From: Eumeta japonica
Taxonomy: Eukaryota; Arthropoda; Insecta; Lepidoptera; Psychidae
Length of the DNA stretch: 64,000 nt
NCBI GenBank assembly: GCA_005406025.1
Contig: BGZK01001323.1
Span: forward strand, 107,452-171,451
Direction: 5' to 3'
Shown piece by piece: positions 13,150-24,800 of this stretch. Made by a program: the position numbers and the translations under genes. Positions within the stretch are counted from its first letter, which is position 1. Every line of letters begins with the position of its first letter. Under the pieces are notes generated by a model that did no database searches, had not been told where the DNA came from, and saw nothing but the letters and a program-made list of their open reading frames with translations.

Positions 13150-14080
13150 TTTATCAATAAGGAGTGGGTTTATATGTGAGTCAGTCCATAAGTCTTTAGA
13201 AAATCAAAAACTGAACAAACTAGCAAGTTCTTTTAATTATTTTCGGAAATTGGATGTCCATTGGAATCAATACATTATCAACCTAGAACCAATAAGAGAA
13301 ACTTTTTGCCCACTTGCACTGAGGGGTTGCTTCGAAGACCTTTTCATGTGCAGCCATCCTTGGTGTCTATAAACCACTTTCCTTGAAGTTTTTCTTTTAA
13401 AATAAAAACCACAAGGTGTGAGGTCTCAGGCAGATTCTATACTTAACGTCCCCAAATAGTTAATTGATTCTCTGGTATGTATGTCATGATGGAGAATCCT
13501 ACTGCGAGGTCTTTTTTTCTGACCTTTTGCCAAAAGGTCTGCAATTTTTTTATCTTCTAAATTGTTGCATAATGACCCATCATTCTGAAGAAAGATGCTT
13601 CCATCTGTTTTCTGATACTTCAATCTTTTTTTCTACTTTAATAGGCAACTTTTCAAGAATAAATACCTACTGAGCAGACTGTCTTGTGGTTTCGAGATCA
13701 AATAGTAAACTCAGTTCTCGGCACCTGTAAGTATGTTGTATACCATTTAAATCACCACCGGCAAATCAGTATGGTCTCGCGGCACCAATAAACACGACAA
13801 AGTTTTTGAGCTTCGGTCAAATTATGAGGTATCCACTGCGTACAAAGCTTCCTGACCGCTAAATGTTCATGAAGGATCTTGTGCACTTGGGTCACACCGA
13901 AGACTAAGCTTGTCCAAATCTGCTGATAGATCAATTTATTATTAATCTCTGTCATGAGCCACACGGCGCTGACGTTGTCTTCAATTATCACTGTAGAAGG
14001 ATGTTTCCTCACGCAGATCGCCAGACAGATAAGAACATGTGGTCATTCTACCTCGTGAACTCGTTAAACCAGTTATAAAC
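13150..14080 (-). pseudogene. Mariner-like transposase relic
   Basis: The minus strand from about 14012 to 13752 encodes an 86-residue open stretch with a mariner N-terminal DNA-binding domain: TEINNKLIYQQIWTSLVFG, then VHKILHEHLAVRKLCTQWIP and HNLTEAQK, the helix-turn-helix and linker of the SETMAR-like mariner group. Downstream (13.2-13.7 kb) the catalytic domain is broken by stops and frameshifts, with only patches readable. Nothing suggests activity. It lies between the PUM3 3' end and the Harbinger element. Confidence 0.75.
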
Positions 14081-14628
14081 AGTAGCAAGCATTCTTCATC
14101 ATGCAAAGGCAATAGATGTATAAAAAGAAAAGGTGCACAGTTGCGTACAATATTCACTGCGAAAAATGGCTGTGTATCTGATGTCTCTGTCTCATATTTT
14201 ATATTATTTTGCAGTGCCAAAAAAAGAAGAAACATTAATTATCATCTGACATTTCAACCGAAATGTCATAACATTAGGTTTATTTTTAAATGCAGAGAAC
14301 AAGTATGGATCATTTTATGGAAGACAATAAATCCTATTTTTTACTATTTACATGTGCTGTTCTAAAACAAGCATCAATATATAAATGGTATTATATTATT
14401 TTAAATCTTTATTATTGTTTTTTCGTGGAAAGTATGAAATGAATTATAGTATATTTTTTTCCATAATAAAGCTTAATATAGTAATCACCTAAGATTGAAA
14501 TTAATATGAACCTTTAATTTAATGTCGGTGAAAATATACATGAAAGAACTTGATAAAGTCTAAAGAGTATAGTAATATGGAACTTTCTAATTATTTATAT
14601 AATAAAATGACGATTCATTAAACATTAA

Positions 14629-14677
14629 GTAGCTTGCCACACTAGACGGAAACTCCGTCGCCGAACTTCCGCGGCGG
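14629..14677 (+). repeat. Left terminal inverted repeat of the Harbinger element
   Basis: Pairs with 17824-17872 with only a few mismatches. The left target-site copy TAA is immediately outside. Confidence 0.92.
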
Positions 14678-14772
14678 TCAATCCGTTCTATACGGTATCA
14701 GCCACACTGAATATTCAGTGGCAGATCATCAGTCGGCTGCCTGCGCTTATACGGTATGGTCGTGAATTCGTG

Positions 14773-17303
14773 ATGGATCCGATAGAAGTGATAGCTATTT
14801 ATGAGGCATTAGAAGAAGAAAGCGTAAATATTGGGTTCATCCCTTAAATACTCTTCGACTAGAAATTGGGCAATTTCATACCCTGTATATGCAACTAAGA
14901 CTTAATCCAGATAAAGCATTCGAATATTATTGTATGTCCATACAATCATTTGATGTATTGCTGAATTTAACTAAGGACTATATTACCAAGCAAAATACAA
15001 AACTTAGAACAGCTATACCTCCCGAAGAAAGGCTGACCGTTACATTAAGGTAAGATAAATATTAAGTAAGTATATGAAATGAAACAAATTATTGATTAAT
15101 TACTTAAGTATACTAACTTTTTATTGAATAAAATTTCAACTTTTAATTTTTTATTGAATTAAATTGCTGCAACATTTCCTCTATTATCTCAATTAAGTGG
15201 ACCTATTCTGAAATATTTTGTCTATTTCCTCAATTGAGTGTGCTGTTTCAGTTTCAGCTTATTGAATTGGACGTACTTGAGTTTCAATAGATTCGGGTGA
15301 CTGTATGGTCGAATAGGAGCTTGTACTGTTTGTATTCGTAGCATATCCTTGGTACGGCGGTGACACATCTATAGGTATACTATATGTTGTAGGTGATTGT
15401 TCGTATGTAGTATAGCCAAAATGGTTGTAAGAATATGTTTATGTGACATGTTAAATGAGTTACGATATTTGATTTTATAAATCAAATTCATCACTTCGAT
15501 TCTGAACTCACAATTTTGTCTTTCATTTAAGCTCTAATTTGAGGAAGTAAAGAAAGTAAAAATTTCATGTCGGCATCTTCTTCGGCTGCTTTAGGTGATT
15601 GTTGCTTTTTATTCATTGCTGTAATTAAACTCTGTTGAAAGGCTGTCATTGTAGGTTTTTTTTTCATTTGGGAGGTCCCTGAAACTTCTTCAGTTTGAGG
15701 TGGAATAAAATTCTCACTTGCAGTTTGTGCGTTTGCATTTCTTGTTTGAGTGTTTATATTAGTTGATATTTAATCACAAGAATTTTCATTTTGGTCATTA
15801 TCACCTGCCGGAGCGCTTATGTTCCCCGATGAGACCCGAGACTTTCACCACATCCAAGAATCGCAGCAATTCTATGTACGAGTTTTTACGTTTCTTAGGT
15901 GCAGCACTTCCACTTCTTGTATTATCTCGTTTTTTTTCTTTTACGTAATAATCTCTTAAGTGCTTCCATTTCTTTTGAAGTTCATCCACTGTAAAATTAA
16001 ATAATGCAAGTATCAACAAAATGTCGAAATAGCTTAGGGTGATATAGTTCCGATAGTGGCGCCCCCAATAGAAAATAATTAATTGTAATTACTATAATTT
16101 ATCTATTACCACATATGGAAAATCCGCTTCGTTGACCCTCTCAAGACTACATTTAACTATGTTTTCACATAGTGTATTAGCGATGCGAACTCTTAACTTC
16201 GAATTTGGAAGGCAAATGTGCCACTTTTCTGTTTATACGCCGAAGGTGAGAGTTGGCATCACTAGTAAATTATGTGAATCGATATGAAACATTGTTAAAT
16301 GTAGTCTTGAGGGATTGACCGAAGCAAATTTTTCATAAGTTCGTTTATAAATGTTTAATTAATTATTTTAGATTGGGGGAGCTACTGGCGGGTAAACGTG
16401 ATGATGCTGAACGTTTTTGTTTCAGGTATTTGTCTACCGGAATGAATTTTAAAAGTTTATCTCACGATTTTTTGATGGGATGATCGACTTGCAGAAACAA
16501 TAAAAGAAACTTGTGAAGTAATTTGGAAAGTACTGCAACCACTTGAAATGCCCGAGCCAAATAAGGAATCGTTTTTAAAAGTGGCAGAAGAATTCTATAA
16601 ATACACAAATTTTCCAAACTGTTTAGGAGCTGTGGATGGTAAACATATAAGAATAATTAATCCTGACAACAGCGGATCTAACTATTTTAACTACAAAAAG
16701 GTTTTTTCAATTGTTCTTATGGCAGCCGCAGATTCTAATTATTGCTTCATTTTTATCGATGTTGGATCTTTTGGAAAAGAAGCTGATAGTAATGTATTTA
16801 GAAGTTCAAATTTCGGACAGAAACTTTACCATGACATGTTAGACCTACCCGAGGATAAAATACTCCCCGGTACTACCGGCCCAGCACTACCATTTGTACT
16901 GGTAGCTGACGAGGCTTTCGCTTTACATAAACATGTTATGCGACCATACCCCAATAAAACATTAGACATAGAAAAACGTACGTTTAACTACTGCCTATCT
17001 CGTGCAAGGCGTTATGTGGAATGTACTTTCGGCATATTGAGCAACAAGTGGAAAGTTCTTCATACAGCCATACTTGTTAACCCGGATTTTGCTACAGAGA
17101 TAGTAAAAACAACATGTGTTCTTCATAACTTTGTACGGAGACGAGACGGTTTGAACTACAACGACGAATTGTTAACTTCTGATCTACCTACATTACCAAA
17201 CTGTAATACATCTAGACCCTCTAATGCCATAAATACAAGAGATTTATTAAAAAAATATTTTATGGAAGAAGGTAAACTAGAGTGGCAACACAACTTCATT
17301 TAG
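14773..17303 (+). pseudogene. Harbinger DDE transposase (HARBI1-like), frameshifted
   Basis: An ATG at 14773 opens MDPIEVIAIYEALEEE, then the frame must drop by one base in the purine run near 14811-14822 to continue RKRKYWVHPLNTLRLEIG and on to PPEERLTVTLR, ending at a GT donor near 15051. The second exon starts near 16371 and reads RYLSTGMNFKSLSHDFLMG before another frame change near 16480. From 16548 to 17303 a 251-codon ORF is intact and holds the DDE_Tnp_4 catalytic domain: AVDGKHIRI (Asp30 of this ORF), VLVADEAF (Asp121) and YVECTFG (Glu158). The Asp121-Glu158 spacing fits a D-D-E triad. So the catalytic core is preserved but the N-terminal half is broken twice, which may be decay or assembly indels. 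Confidence 0.88.
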
Positions 17304-17600
17304 GTAAGGTGACTGATATAATCGTTATTAAATAGGTTTATATGAATGATAGTTTCAATTAGTACCTACATGCATATGAGTACTTATAATTAGATATACC
17401 TTGGTATAGAAGATTAATAAAGTGATAAACTCACCAAGTTCTCGCTGTTTTGTTTCTATTTCACTATCCCAATTATCGTACAATATTTTCGCAATCTCTT
17501 CCCATGCTCGTTTCTTTGCAGTTCTATCCGGCTTTTCTCTAGAGTCCCAAAGGCAAACTCTATTTTGCACTTCGATAATAAATCGTTCAGTGTCAAACAT
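15440..17600 (-). pseudogene. MADF (Myb/SANT-like) accessory protein of the Harbinger element, decayed
   Basis: The first exon starts at 17600 and reads MFDTERFIIEVQNRVCLWD followed by KKRAWEEIAKILYDNW, the first two-thirds of a MADF domain, ending at a GT donor near 17433. The next exon (about 15990-15800) continues VDELQKKWKHLRDYYVKEKK and RKNSYIELLRFLD, completing the domain. It then hits a stop after about ten residues. Farther on, out of frame, patches such as ADMKFLLSLLPQIR (near 15560) look like the C-terminal BESS-type tail. Harbinger elements need such a protein to bring the transposase to DNA and the nucleus. This copy has stops and frame breaks. Confidence 0.8.
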
Positions 17601-17823
17601 CCTGTGCGTGCGTCGTCACTCCGAGTTATCCGCTGAATGTGGCGCGATGCATACAAATACCTGTAATGCGACGTTGCCGATCTTACGCTAACGGAAGATC
17701 GGTGCGCGGACGACAGAGCAGACGCGAGCGAGTGAGCGGTCCGCTCCGAGCGACAGAACGACCGATCTTCCGCGTAGTGTGCCCGCCATTTGTATTTTAT
17801 ATGCAATAATATGTATTGGCGTT

Positions 17824-17872
17824 CCGCCGCGGAAGTTCTGCGACGGAATTTCCGTCCAGTGTGGCAAGCTTC
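17824..17872 (-). repeat. Right terminal inverted repeat of the Harbinger element
   Basis: Reverse complement of 14629-14677 with few differences. The right target-site copy TAA (17873-17875) follows directly. Confidence 0.92.
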
Positions 17873-17898
17873 TAACATATTTTGTTGAACATCATACC

Positions 17899-17901
<3 letters not shown>

Positions 17902-17955
<54 letters not shown>
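17902..17955. repeat. (TA)n microsatellite
   Basis: About 27 uninterrupted AT/TA units immediately outside the right end of the Harbinger element. Confidence 0.97.
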
Positions 17956-17960
<5 letters not shown>

Positions 17961-18459
17961 CAAATTTAAGTATAATAAACATTTTATTTTGCATAAGTTT
18001 AATCTATTTTAAAGGTGACTCCATTAGTTTAACAATCTTTATTGTTGCGATCAAATGTGACAAAGCATTAAATGAGACCGGTGTTCTGTACGTCTATTTC
18101 TTTTAAGTCGGTTAATATCTTGGCTTTTGATGTTACTTTAAATGAATAAATACAAAATACTTATCGAAACTCATTATAATACATGATTGAGCACCTATTA
18201 TGAATAAATAAAATTTTGCTGATCGAAGATAAAAAGTACCATCCTTTTTACATATTATATTTGTATTTTTTAACAGAGCACTTCGACGTCGTAACAGAAG
18301 GTAAGACAAAACTACTCTATATGCAATGAATGCTAAACTGTCTGTTTTAGCACTCATTTACTGCAGCCGTTTTTGGCCATGGGACTGTGCACTTTTTTTT
18401 AGATCAATGTGAAAGGGAAATCGAAGTCTGTTATAACTTTCTTATTCGCTTAAATGGTA

Positions 18460-19000
18460 CAATGGAATCTCAATAACTCGAATCTCGTTAAGTCGAAATA
18501 CTGTTAGTAAGTCGAAAAAAATTGCCATTCCTTCCGATTAACCCCTAAATACGCGGTATCTCGAATTATTTAGTATTTGTAACTCGAACAAAATGTTATT
18601 TCCCTACGAAGTATTGATAATACATATTTATACTCTATAACCCGAATTTCAAAAAGGAGACTACTTAAGTCGTAGTTGGTAAAGTATAATAACATCTTAC
18701 TTGGAATTCACCGAAATAATAGCAGTAAATTCCAAAATGAATGTTCAGGTTCGGGGCTTCTAATCTATTGTTTTTGTCTTGTACACGTGCAATGAATGAA
18801 TACATTCATGAATTTTTTTAAGTAAAACAGCTGTGAATGTTATGTTTGATTTTTTTTAATGTACAGTTTATTTCGTAAGTCGAAATTTCAGCAGTTAAGT
18901 CATATGTATCTCGAAGTCAAAAACTCTTGTTAACTCAAAAACTTGTTAACTCGAATTTTTTTGCATTTCCCTTGACATTCGAGTTATTGAGATTCCACTG
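18460..19000 (+). mobile_element. Pogo/Tigger-like MITE, copy 1
   Basis: A 541-bp element with matching ends: GGAATCTCAATAACTCGAA at the left and its reverse complement at the right, next to TA on both sides (18458-18459 and 19001-19002). The CAGTGG-type tip with TA duplication is typical of pogo/Tigger-like members of the Tc1/mariner group. No transposase is encoded. The motif ACTCGAA and its variants recur internally in both orientations. The same family recurs at 24371 and 37822. Confidence 0.8.
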
Positions 19001-20289
19001 TACCTAAACTCATATAAAATCGTTATACGAAAATATTCTCGCTATAATGTTGACGTTAGTCATTTTTTGCCGCCAATTTGTAAAAAGAAATGACATGAAT
19101 GCAAGATACATAATCTCCGCAAGTTCCATTATTTAAATATGCTTTTTTTTATTTAAGTTTCTAATCGCCAGCTTTAAAACTTTTAAGTGTTGCCTACGTA
19201 TCACCCCACTTTTGGAACACATCCTCCAAATGTCTTTTTATTTCAGATGTAAATTTTTTGACAATATACCTTTCATCCTTTGCCAGCTTGATTGAAGGCT
19301 GTTATAACCATTGTCACAAATGTGGTGACAATTTCTGAAACCGATAGTTTAACTTACTTTCCTAGGCTTAGAGCAAATGTTTTGATGAATTTAAATCGGT
19401 GGATTTACAAGTGGTCGGAAATTACACCCAATATATATCCAAAGACAACCCATTAATCATTTAACTGCCATGTTCTTGGACCTTATCCATACTAATGCAA
19501 TATGAAAGTAAATATCTGTTACCTTTTCATGGTTAAGCCTTTGAACCATATTTATGAAATTTAATATGAAAATAGTTTGAACCCTTAGAAGGGCGTAGTC
19601 TACTATTAATATGATAAACTGATAACATACTGTTGCAGTGTCACACTACATGTCTGCCTTATAATTCAACAATGACTTTTAAATGATTGTAGTATCACAT
19701 GCTGACAGAAATTATAATTTATAATATAAGCCATATATTCAAAATAAAAGTTGTGCCAGTTTTATAAAATCACAAAATAAGTACTTGTATTTGTGTTACC
19801 ATGAAATAGGAACATTCAACATACAAATGCCTTATTTTCATTGTGTATATTAAATAATAAGTAATAATAATATAAACTCATGCCTATTTCCTAAAAAGGT
19901 AAGGAGGAACTTCAGGTTTCTACATAGTACAATCTATGTATGTTTCTTGCTTCGCTGATGTCTATCAATCTTCTTGTGCAAGCTTATTGATTTCGAGTGC
20001 TTCAAATTTGGTTCTTTTTTAATATGCCTACAATTTAGTCTGCACAGATCTTTTTAGGGCGACCCTTGCTGACCTTTCCTGTGACCAAGTATCATGATCA
20101 TTATGGTACGAAGGGATGCGATCTAATAATTTTGTGTAGTACTACAATCAGCAACTTGCCACACAAACGATTGCTATGTGACAGTTTTATAAGAGCAGGA
20201 ATCCATGTTGTTATCTTTCAAGAGTAACAATATTTAAATTATTGTAAGTTTTTATTTCTGTTTATGAAATATATTCAAACACTTTTAAA

Positions 20290-20690
20290 GTATTACCCTA
20301 TATACCAAAACATAAACTTTTTTATTAACTGAAAATTTGAGAAAATTTATTGATTTGGATAATGAATGCACAAGTATTTTTGATAAAACTGGTAATGCCA
20401 ATATTGGCATATAATTGCCCATATCGGTTTTATTACCTGCTTTGCATATTGGAGCTTCTTTTGCTATTTTAGTGTGTTGGGAAATATTTGTCTTCATAGT
20501 ATGTAAATTGTTGAATTTAAAGGTGAGATTGATTAAAATCAAGAATTTCATGCATTTAATTATTTTAGTACTAATTCCATCAAGGCCGGAAGTTGAATTT
20601 AAGTCTAAATTATCTATTATTTTACTAACTTCATCAGCAATTCATGGCACTAAATTAGAAAAGATTTGAATGATATTTTTGTTTGGCAAG
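20290..20690 (-). pseudogene. LINE reverse transcriptase fragment (minus strand)
   Basis: Translating the minus strand from about 20640 gives DEVSKIIDNLDLNSTSGLDG then ISTKIIK, and further on KEAPICKAGNKTDMGNYMPI, LALPVLSKIL. These match the reverse transcriptase motifs of non-LTR retrotransposons (…GxDGIS… and …PIxKxGxxxDxxNYRPIxxLPxxSK…). The catalytic FADD box is absent, so the fragment covers only the N-terminal RT blocks. The arginine usual in NYRPI is a methionine here. Confidence 0.7.
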
Positions 20691-20739
20691 ATGGAGGAGT
20701 TAGTTGACATTTGCAGAGAGTACTTATAGAAGTATCCGT

Positions 20740-21330
20740 AGAGGTTCTTTTTCTTTCTTAGCAACCACAAGTTGAGTGATCTTGATGGAATACATCCCAC
20801 ATTGCTTGAAATGTGCGCTCTTGAGTTGGCACCAGTATTGATGCGCTTGTTTTTCACACATTTTTTTTTCAGCATAAACTCAGATTCCTGGAAGATCACT
20901 TTGGTACACTCTATTCCTAAAAAAAGAAAATGTTCAGATCCATCTAATTACAGACATATCACAGTCACTTCATTGTCTCTGAAATAATGGAATCCATTAT
21001 TAACAGTCAGCTCCTAGGTTGCTTAAAAAAACACTAGTTGATAAATGACTGCCAATTTTTCAAAATGGGCGCTCAGCTGGTGATCTTCCAACTTTATTAT
21101 CCTCTGTTGTGCGGAAACAATTGAAAGCAAGGGAAAAAAAGTCTGACATAAAGCGGTTCTCTTAAAACTTCCTTTGTATGGACTTTCTGGAAAGTTGTGA
21201 AAGTGGATTAAAAAAATTCTCGTAGGACAGACCACCAAGGTAACAGTTGTCAGTATATGCTCAAATCCCAAACCCATGAATGCTGGGATCCTTTAACGGT
21301 GTGTTATCCCCTAACTTATTTATTCTACAT
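20740..21330 (+). pseudogene. LINE reverse transcriptase fragment (plus strand)
   Basis: Plus-strand translation reads LSDLDGIHPTLLEMCALELA, then SWKITLVHSIPKKRKCSDPS and NYRHITVTSLSLK, followed by frameshifted patches (QLLGCL, QNGRSAGDL-like). These are RT blocks 1-3 of a CR1/jockey-type LINE. It is broken by stops, truncated before the catalytic box, and points away from the other fragment at 20290-20690. Confidence 0.72.
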
Positions 21331-21837
21331 ATTGTTACATTACATGCTTTTCTGCCCCTTAAGAATCCTATAAAAGAATGCTGAATATCCATATACATTA
21401 TACAGTGTCTGATTACTACCACACATTTATGCACTTGCCAACTATATACTAGCAGCCATTAAATGTTACCTATAATCAGTGTGCAACATTTAAAATTCAT
21501 GATATAATTAGTTTTCTATCTGCATAGAGATGGAATTTATCCTTTCGTCCTTTGTATTGATTGATGTCATGTCAATCCCAATCTCGTTCCTGCGTTCAAT
21601 TCTGGTTTAATACTGTTTCTGGTTTTGGTCCCGCTATATTATTTAGACATAGTGTAGCTTTTTAGTTCAATGGTATTAATACATAGATAAAGTCAGGGAT
21701 AAATGGTAGTAAATATATAAAAACAGGTGCATATCCATATGCAACTTTGTGTCAAAATTTTAAATATGATTAAAATCGAAAGAAAATAATAAAATTTATA
21801 CATTTCAATTGTCAATAAATTTTATTGATATTTACAG

Positions 21838-24800
21838 TTATATCCATATTTTTCCAATCGGTTTATCAACTATGTCATATACAGTGTCCAGCGTTTCATT
21901 TAAAACCATTTTGTGTGTTTCTTCTATAGACCTTAAATTTTTAAAAAATACATAAAATTAATGTATAATTTCATTTAAGTACATACATGCATCTAGAATA
22001 AGTATTTTGCTTACTTGCTACCATCTAAAATAACCCAATTAACATCTTTTAGTAATGAGTAGGTTTCAGCCACTTTTTTTTGAAAGTCTAAAACCTCATA
22101 CCTGAAAAAAAATTGATATTTCAAACTAGTAAAATTCTTAGATTTTTTAAAACACAAAATACTAATGTGTTTAAAAAAGGACATCATTACACAATATAAA
22201 TGGATACCTCTCTTCCCCATAGCCATTTCTATGCTGAGCAGATTCTAATGGCATCGTGAGGAAAAAAACTTTATCAGGCAGTGGCAGACCTGCATCTGGA
22301 GCTTTGCACCAGTTCATGTCTAGACCTAGAATAAAATATAACATTTACACACATTAGATTCATGAGCAATAACAAAAAATTCATTAGGCCATATAAAAAA
22401 CTATAACACTCCATTGTCCCTGCATAAAATGATTTACCATTTCCTAGACGGTTAATGACATCTAATCTAGAGAATCACTATGCTTAAAATATCCAGATAC
22501 AGCCCTAATTGTGCAATAACAATGACTATGTTATTGTTATGCCGTGACATGTTTTAGTCATTTGCATCACAATTACCACTTTCCAATTCATAACTATATA
22601 GAATAGGAGGCATAATGAGGTGTAATTATGGCAGATGATCAATAATTTACTAATTATACTATAATTTTTATGAAAAATTGTTAGTTTGTTTATAATATAC
22701 TTCATATAGTATTTTATATACCCTGTTTCAATCGATTTGTGTTTTATTTAATTTACTTTGTGCAATAATTATGGTTACTAATTGTATGAAGTTGGAGTTA
22801 AAGCCTCCTAGTAATTTTGCATTAACTATTTCTCATGATATATGATCATCACAAAAATATTACCGTATATGTACTTTTGTTCTTTTATCAAATAACTATT
22901 TATGTTAGGATCAAACAAAATATCAAAAATAATTCCAAGTGGATATCTTGATTTTGACACACACACACATGCATACACAATTTAGATATAATTTTTAATA
23001 AGAAAGTTGTAATGAAGATCATTGGCTACACTTTTGTACGATTATATAAAAAAAATCTTATCTGTCAATATATTTTTTGAGATTATCAATTCGAAACATA
23101 CTATTTTCTGCTGGCTGACTATTAATAATATCTCTATTTAGGGTCCAGCAGTAGACACAGTGACACTGATTAATATTAGCATTAGTATCAAGAACTATTT
23201 GATAGTGTGGTAAATTAGTTTAAAATGTACAATAAATGAACAGCACCGCTCTACTTGTCTCTGTAATAGAACATACTATTCCTATTGAAGTTAATCCCTA
23301 TTAGTGCTTTATAAAAGATAGTCCATAAAATACAACATAAATAATTTAGTATGAAAAATAAATCAAGTGCATCCTGTGTCATCAATGCCCTCTTATTGCG
23401 CGCGTTCTTTAGCAACAATGCGTAAGTCTTACGTTTGTCAACGATCTTTGATCTTTGACGTTAAATTACAATGAACATATAACTTAAGTATAAAATTTAT
23501 GTTATTTGTCACCGGATTATATCCCTACTAAGTATACTCATGATCATATTCAAATATTGGGCTTAAATAACTCGTCATTCAAGTTGCATCATGAGATTTT
23601 TCACAAAAGAAATGTGCGGATGCTCCTTACATTGACATCAGTCGCAATGAAGGCATGAGATACAGAAGTGAAAAGAAGTTAGCTGTGGGGATAGCAACAG
23701 CAAAACTGCACAAAGTAAACAAATTATATGGATTATCTCATGAATAATTTTAAAAAGGTATTTGTTTTTTATTGTGCTTATTATAATTAGAATATGATAT
23801 TCTATAACGGAAAAAAATGGCTCTGTGATGTTCGTTTACATGCTGTAAAGTAACTACACACATACATCATGTTATATTGAAAACAATGTGAAGTAGGTGT
23901 CTCCTCGCTGACAGTCAAATAGATAGGATTTGATGAAAACTAAAGATTTCGAATTTGTTGTTTATAAAAATTACACACATGGATGACAGTCAAGTGAGAG
24001 ACAGTTGCAAGGACCAAAACATGTGAGACTTGTGGGATCTGCCTACACTTCTGGGCACGAGTTAATAAAAAAATAAAATATACACATAGATACACTTCAA
24101 TTATTACCTTTAGCTGCTGAAAATGCTACACCAGAGTAACAATATCTGTCAATAACGAGAGTTGTTCCTAAGTTTAAGGTTTGAATTATTTCTTTCTCTT
24201 TCTCCCAACGATTGGCTGAGAATAATAAATGTACCACTTCATCTGTTAATTCTTTCTGTAGAAAAATTATAATTTAATTTATGGAACAATTTTTGTATTG
24301 ACTTCATTATTGTACACAGTGAAGTCTGCTGTAAAAAAATCCTTAGGGAAAACTGCATTAAAATCAAATACAGTGGAAAACTCAATAACTCGAATGTCAA
24401 GGGAAATGAAAAAAAATTCGAGTTATCGAGTTTTCGACTTAACAAGAACTTCGAGATACATATGACTGTGTCGACAAGGAACAAACATAACGTTCACAGC
24501 TGTGTTACTTAGAAAGTTTCATGAATGTGTTCATTCATTGCAAGTGTACAAGACAAAAACAATAGATTAGAAGCCCCGAACCCGAACATTCATTTTGGAA
24601 TTTATTGCTATTATGTATTTTGGGGAATTCCAAGTAAGACGTCATTATATTTTGCCAAGTACGACTTACGGAGTCTCCTTTTTGAAATTCGCGTTATATA
24701 GTATAAATATGTATTATCAATACTTCGATATAATATATCAATATTTGGAAATAACATTTTGTTTGAGTTACAAAGTCTAAATAATTCGAGATACCGCCTA

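Larger units (their letters stand above)
14629..17872. mobile_element. PIF/Harbinger DNA transposon with intact ends
   Basis: A 3,244-bp element with ~49-bp terminal inverted repeats (14629-14677 and 17824-17872) that match almost throughout; the conserved outer part reads AGCTTGCCACACT then GACGGAAA. It is flanked by the 3-bp direct repeat TAA (14626-14628 and 17873-17875), the TWA-type target-site duplication of PIF/Harbinger. Inside lie a DDE transposase gene on the plus strand and a MADF (Myb/SANT-like) gene on the minus strand, the standard two-gene layout of the superfamily. Both genes carry frameshifts, so this copy is probably non-autonomous, but its ends look mobilisable in trans. 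Confidence 0.93.
17956..21837. other. Gene-free stretch between the Harbinger element and thymidylate kinase
   Basis: Holds the pogo/Tigger-like MITE (18460-19000) and two LINE fragments listed separately. The segments 19001-20290 and 21330-21837 show no coding or repeat signal that I can support. Confidence 0.5.

Noticed and set aside
17456..17878. 140-codon minus-strand ORF over the right end of the Harbinger element
   Set aside because: It runs across the terminal repeat and overlaps the MADF first exon in another frame; composition is not protein-like.
23990..24062. Possible SINE tail (TGTGGGATCTGCCTACACTT) in TMPK intron 3
   Set aside because: It resembles a phrase common in lepidopteran repeats, but only a short segment is visible and no head or borders were found.
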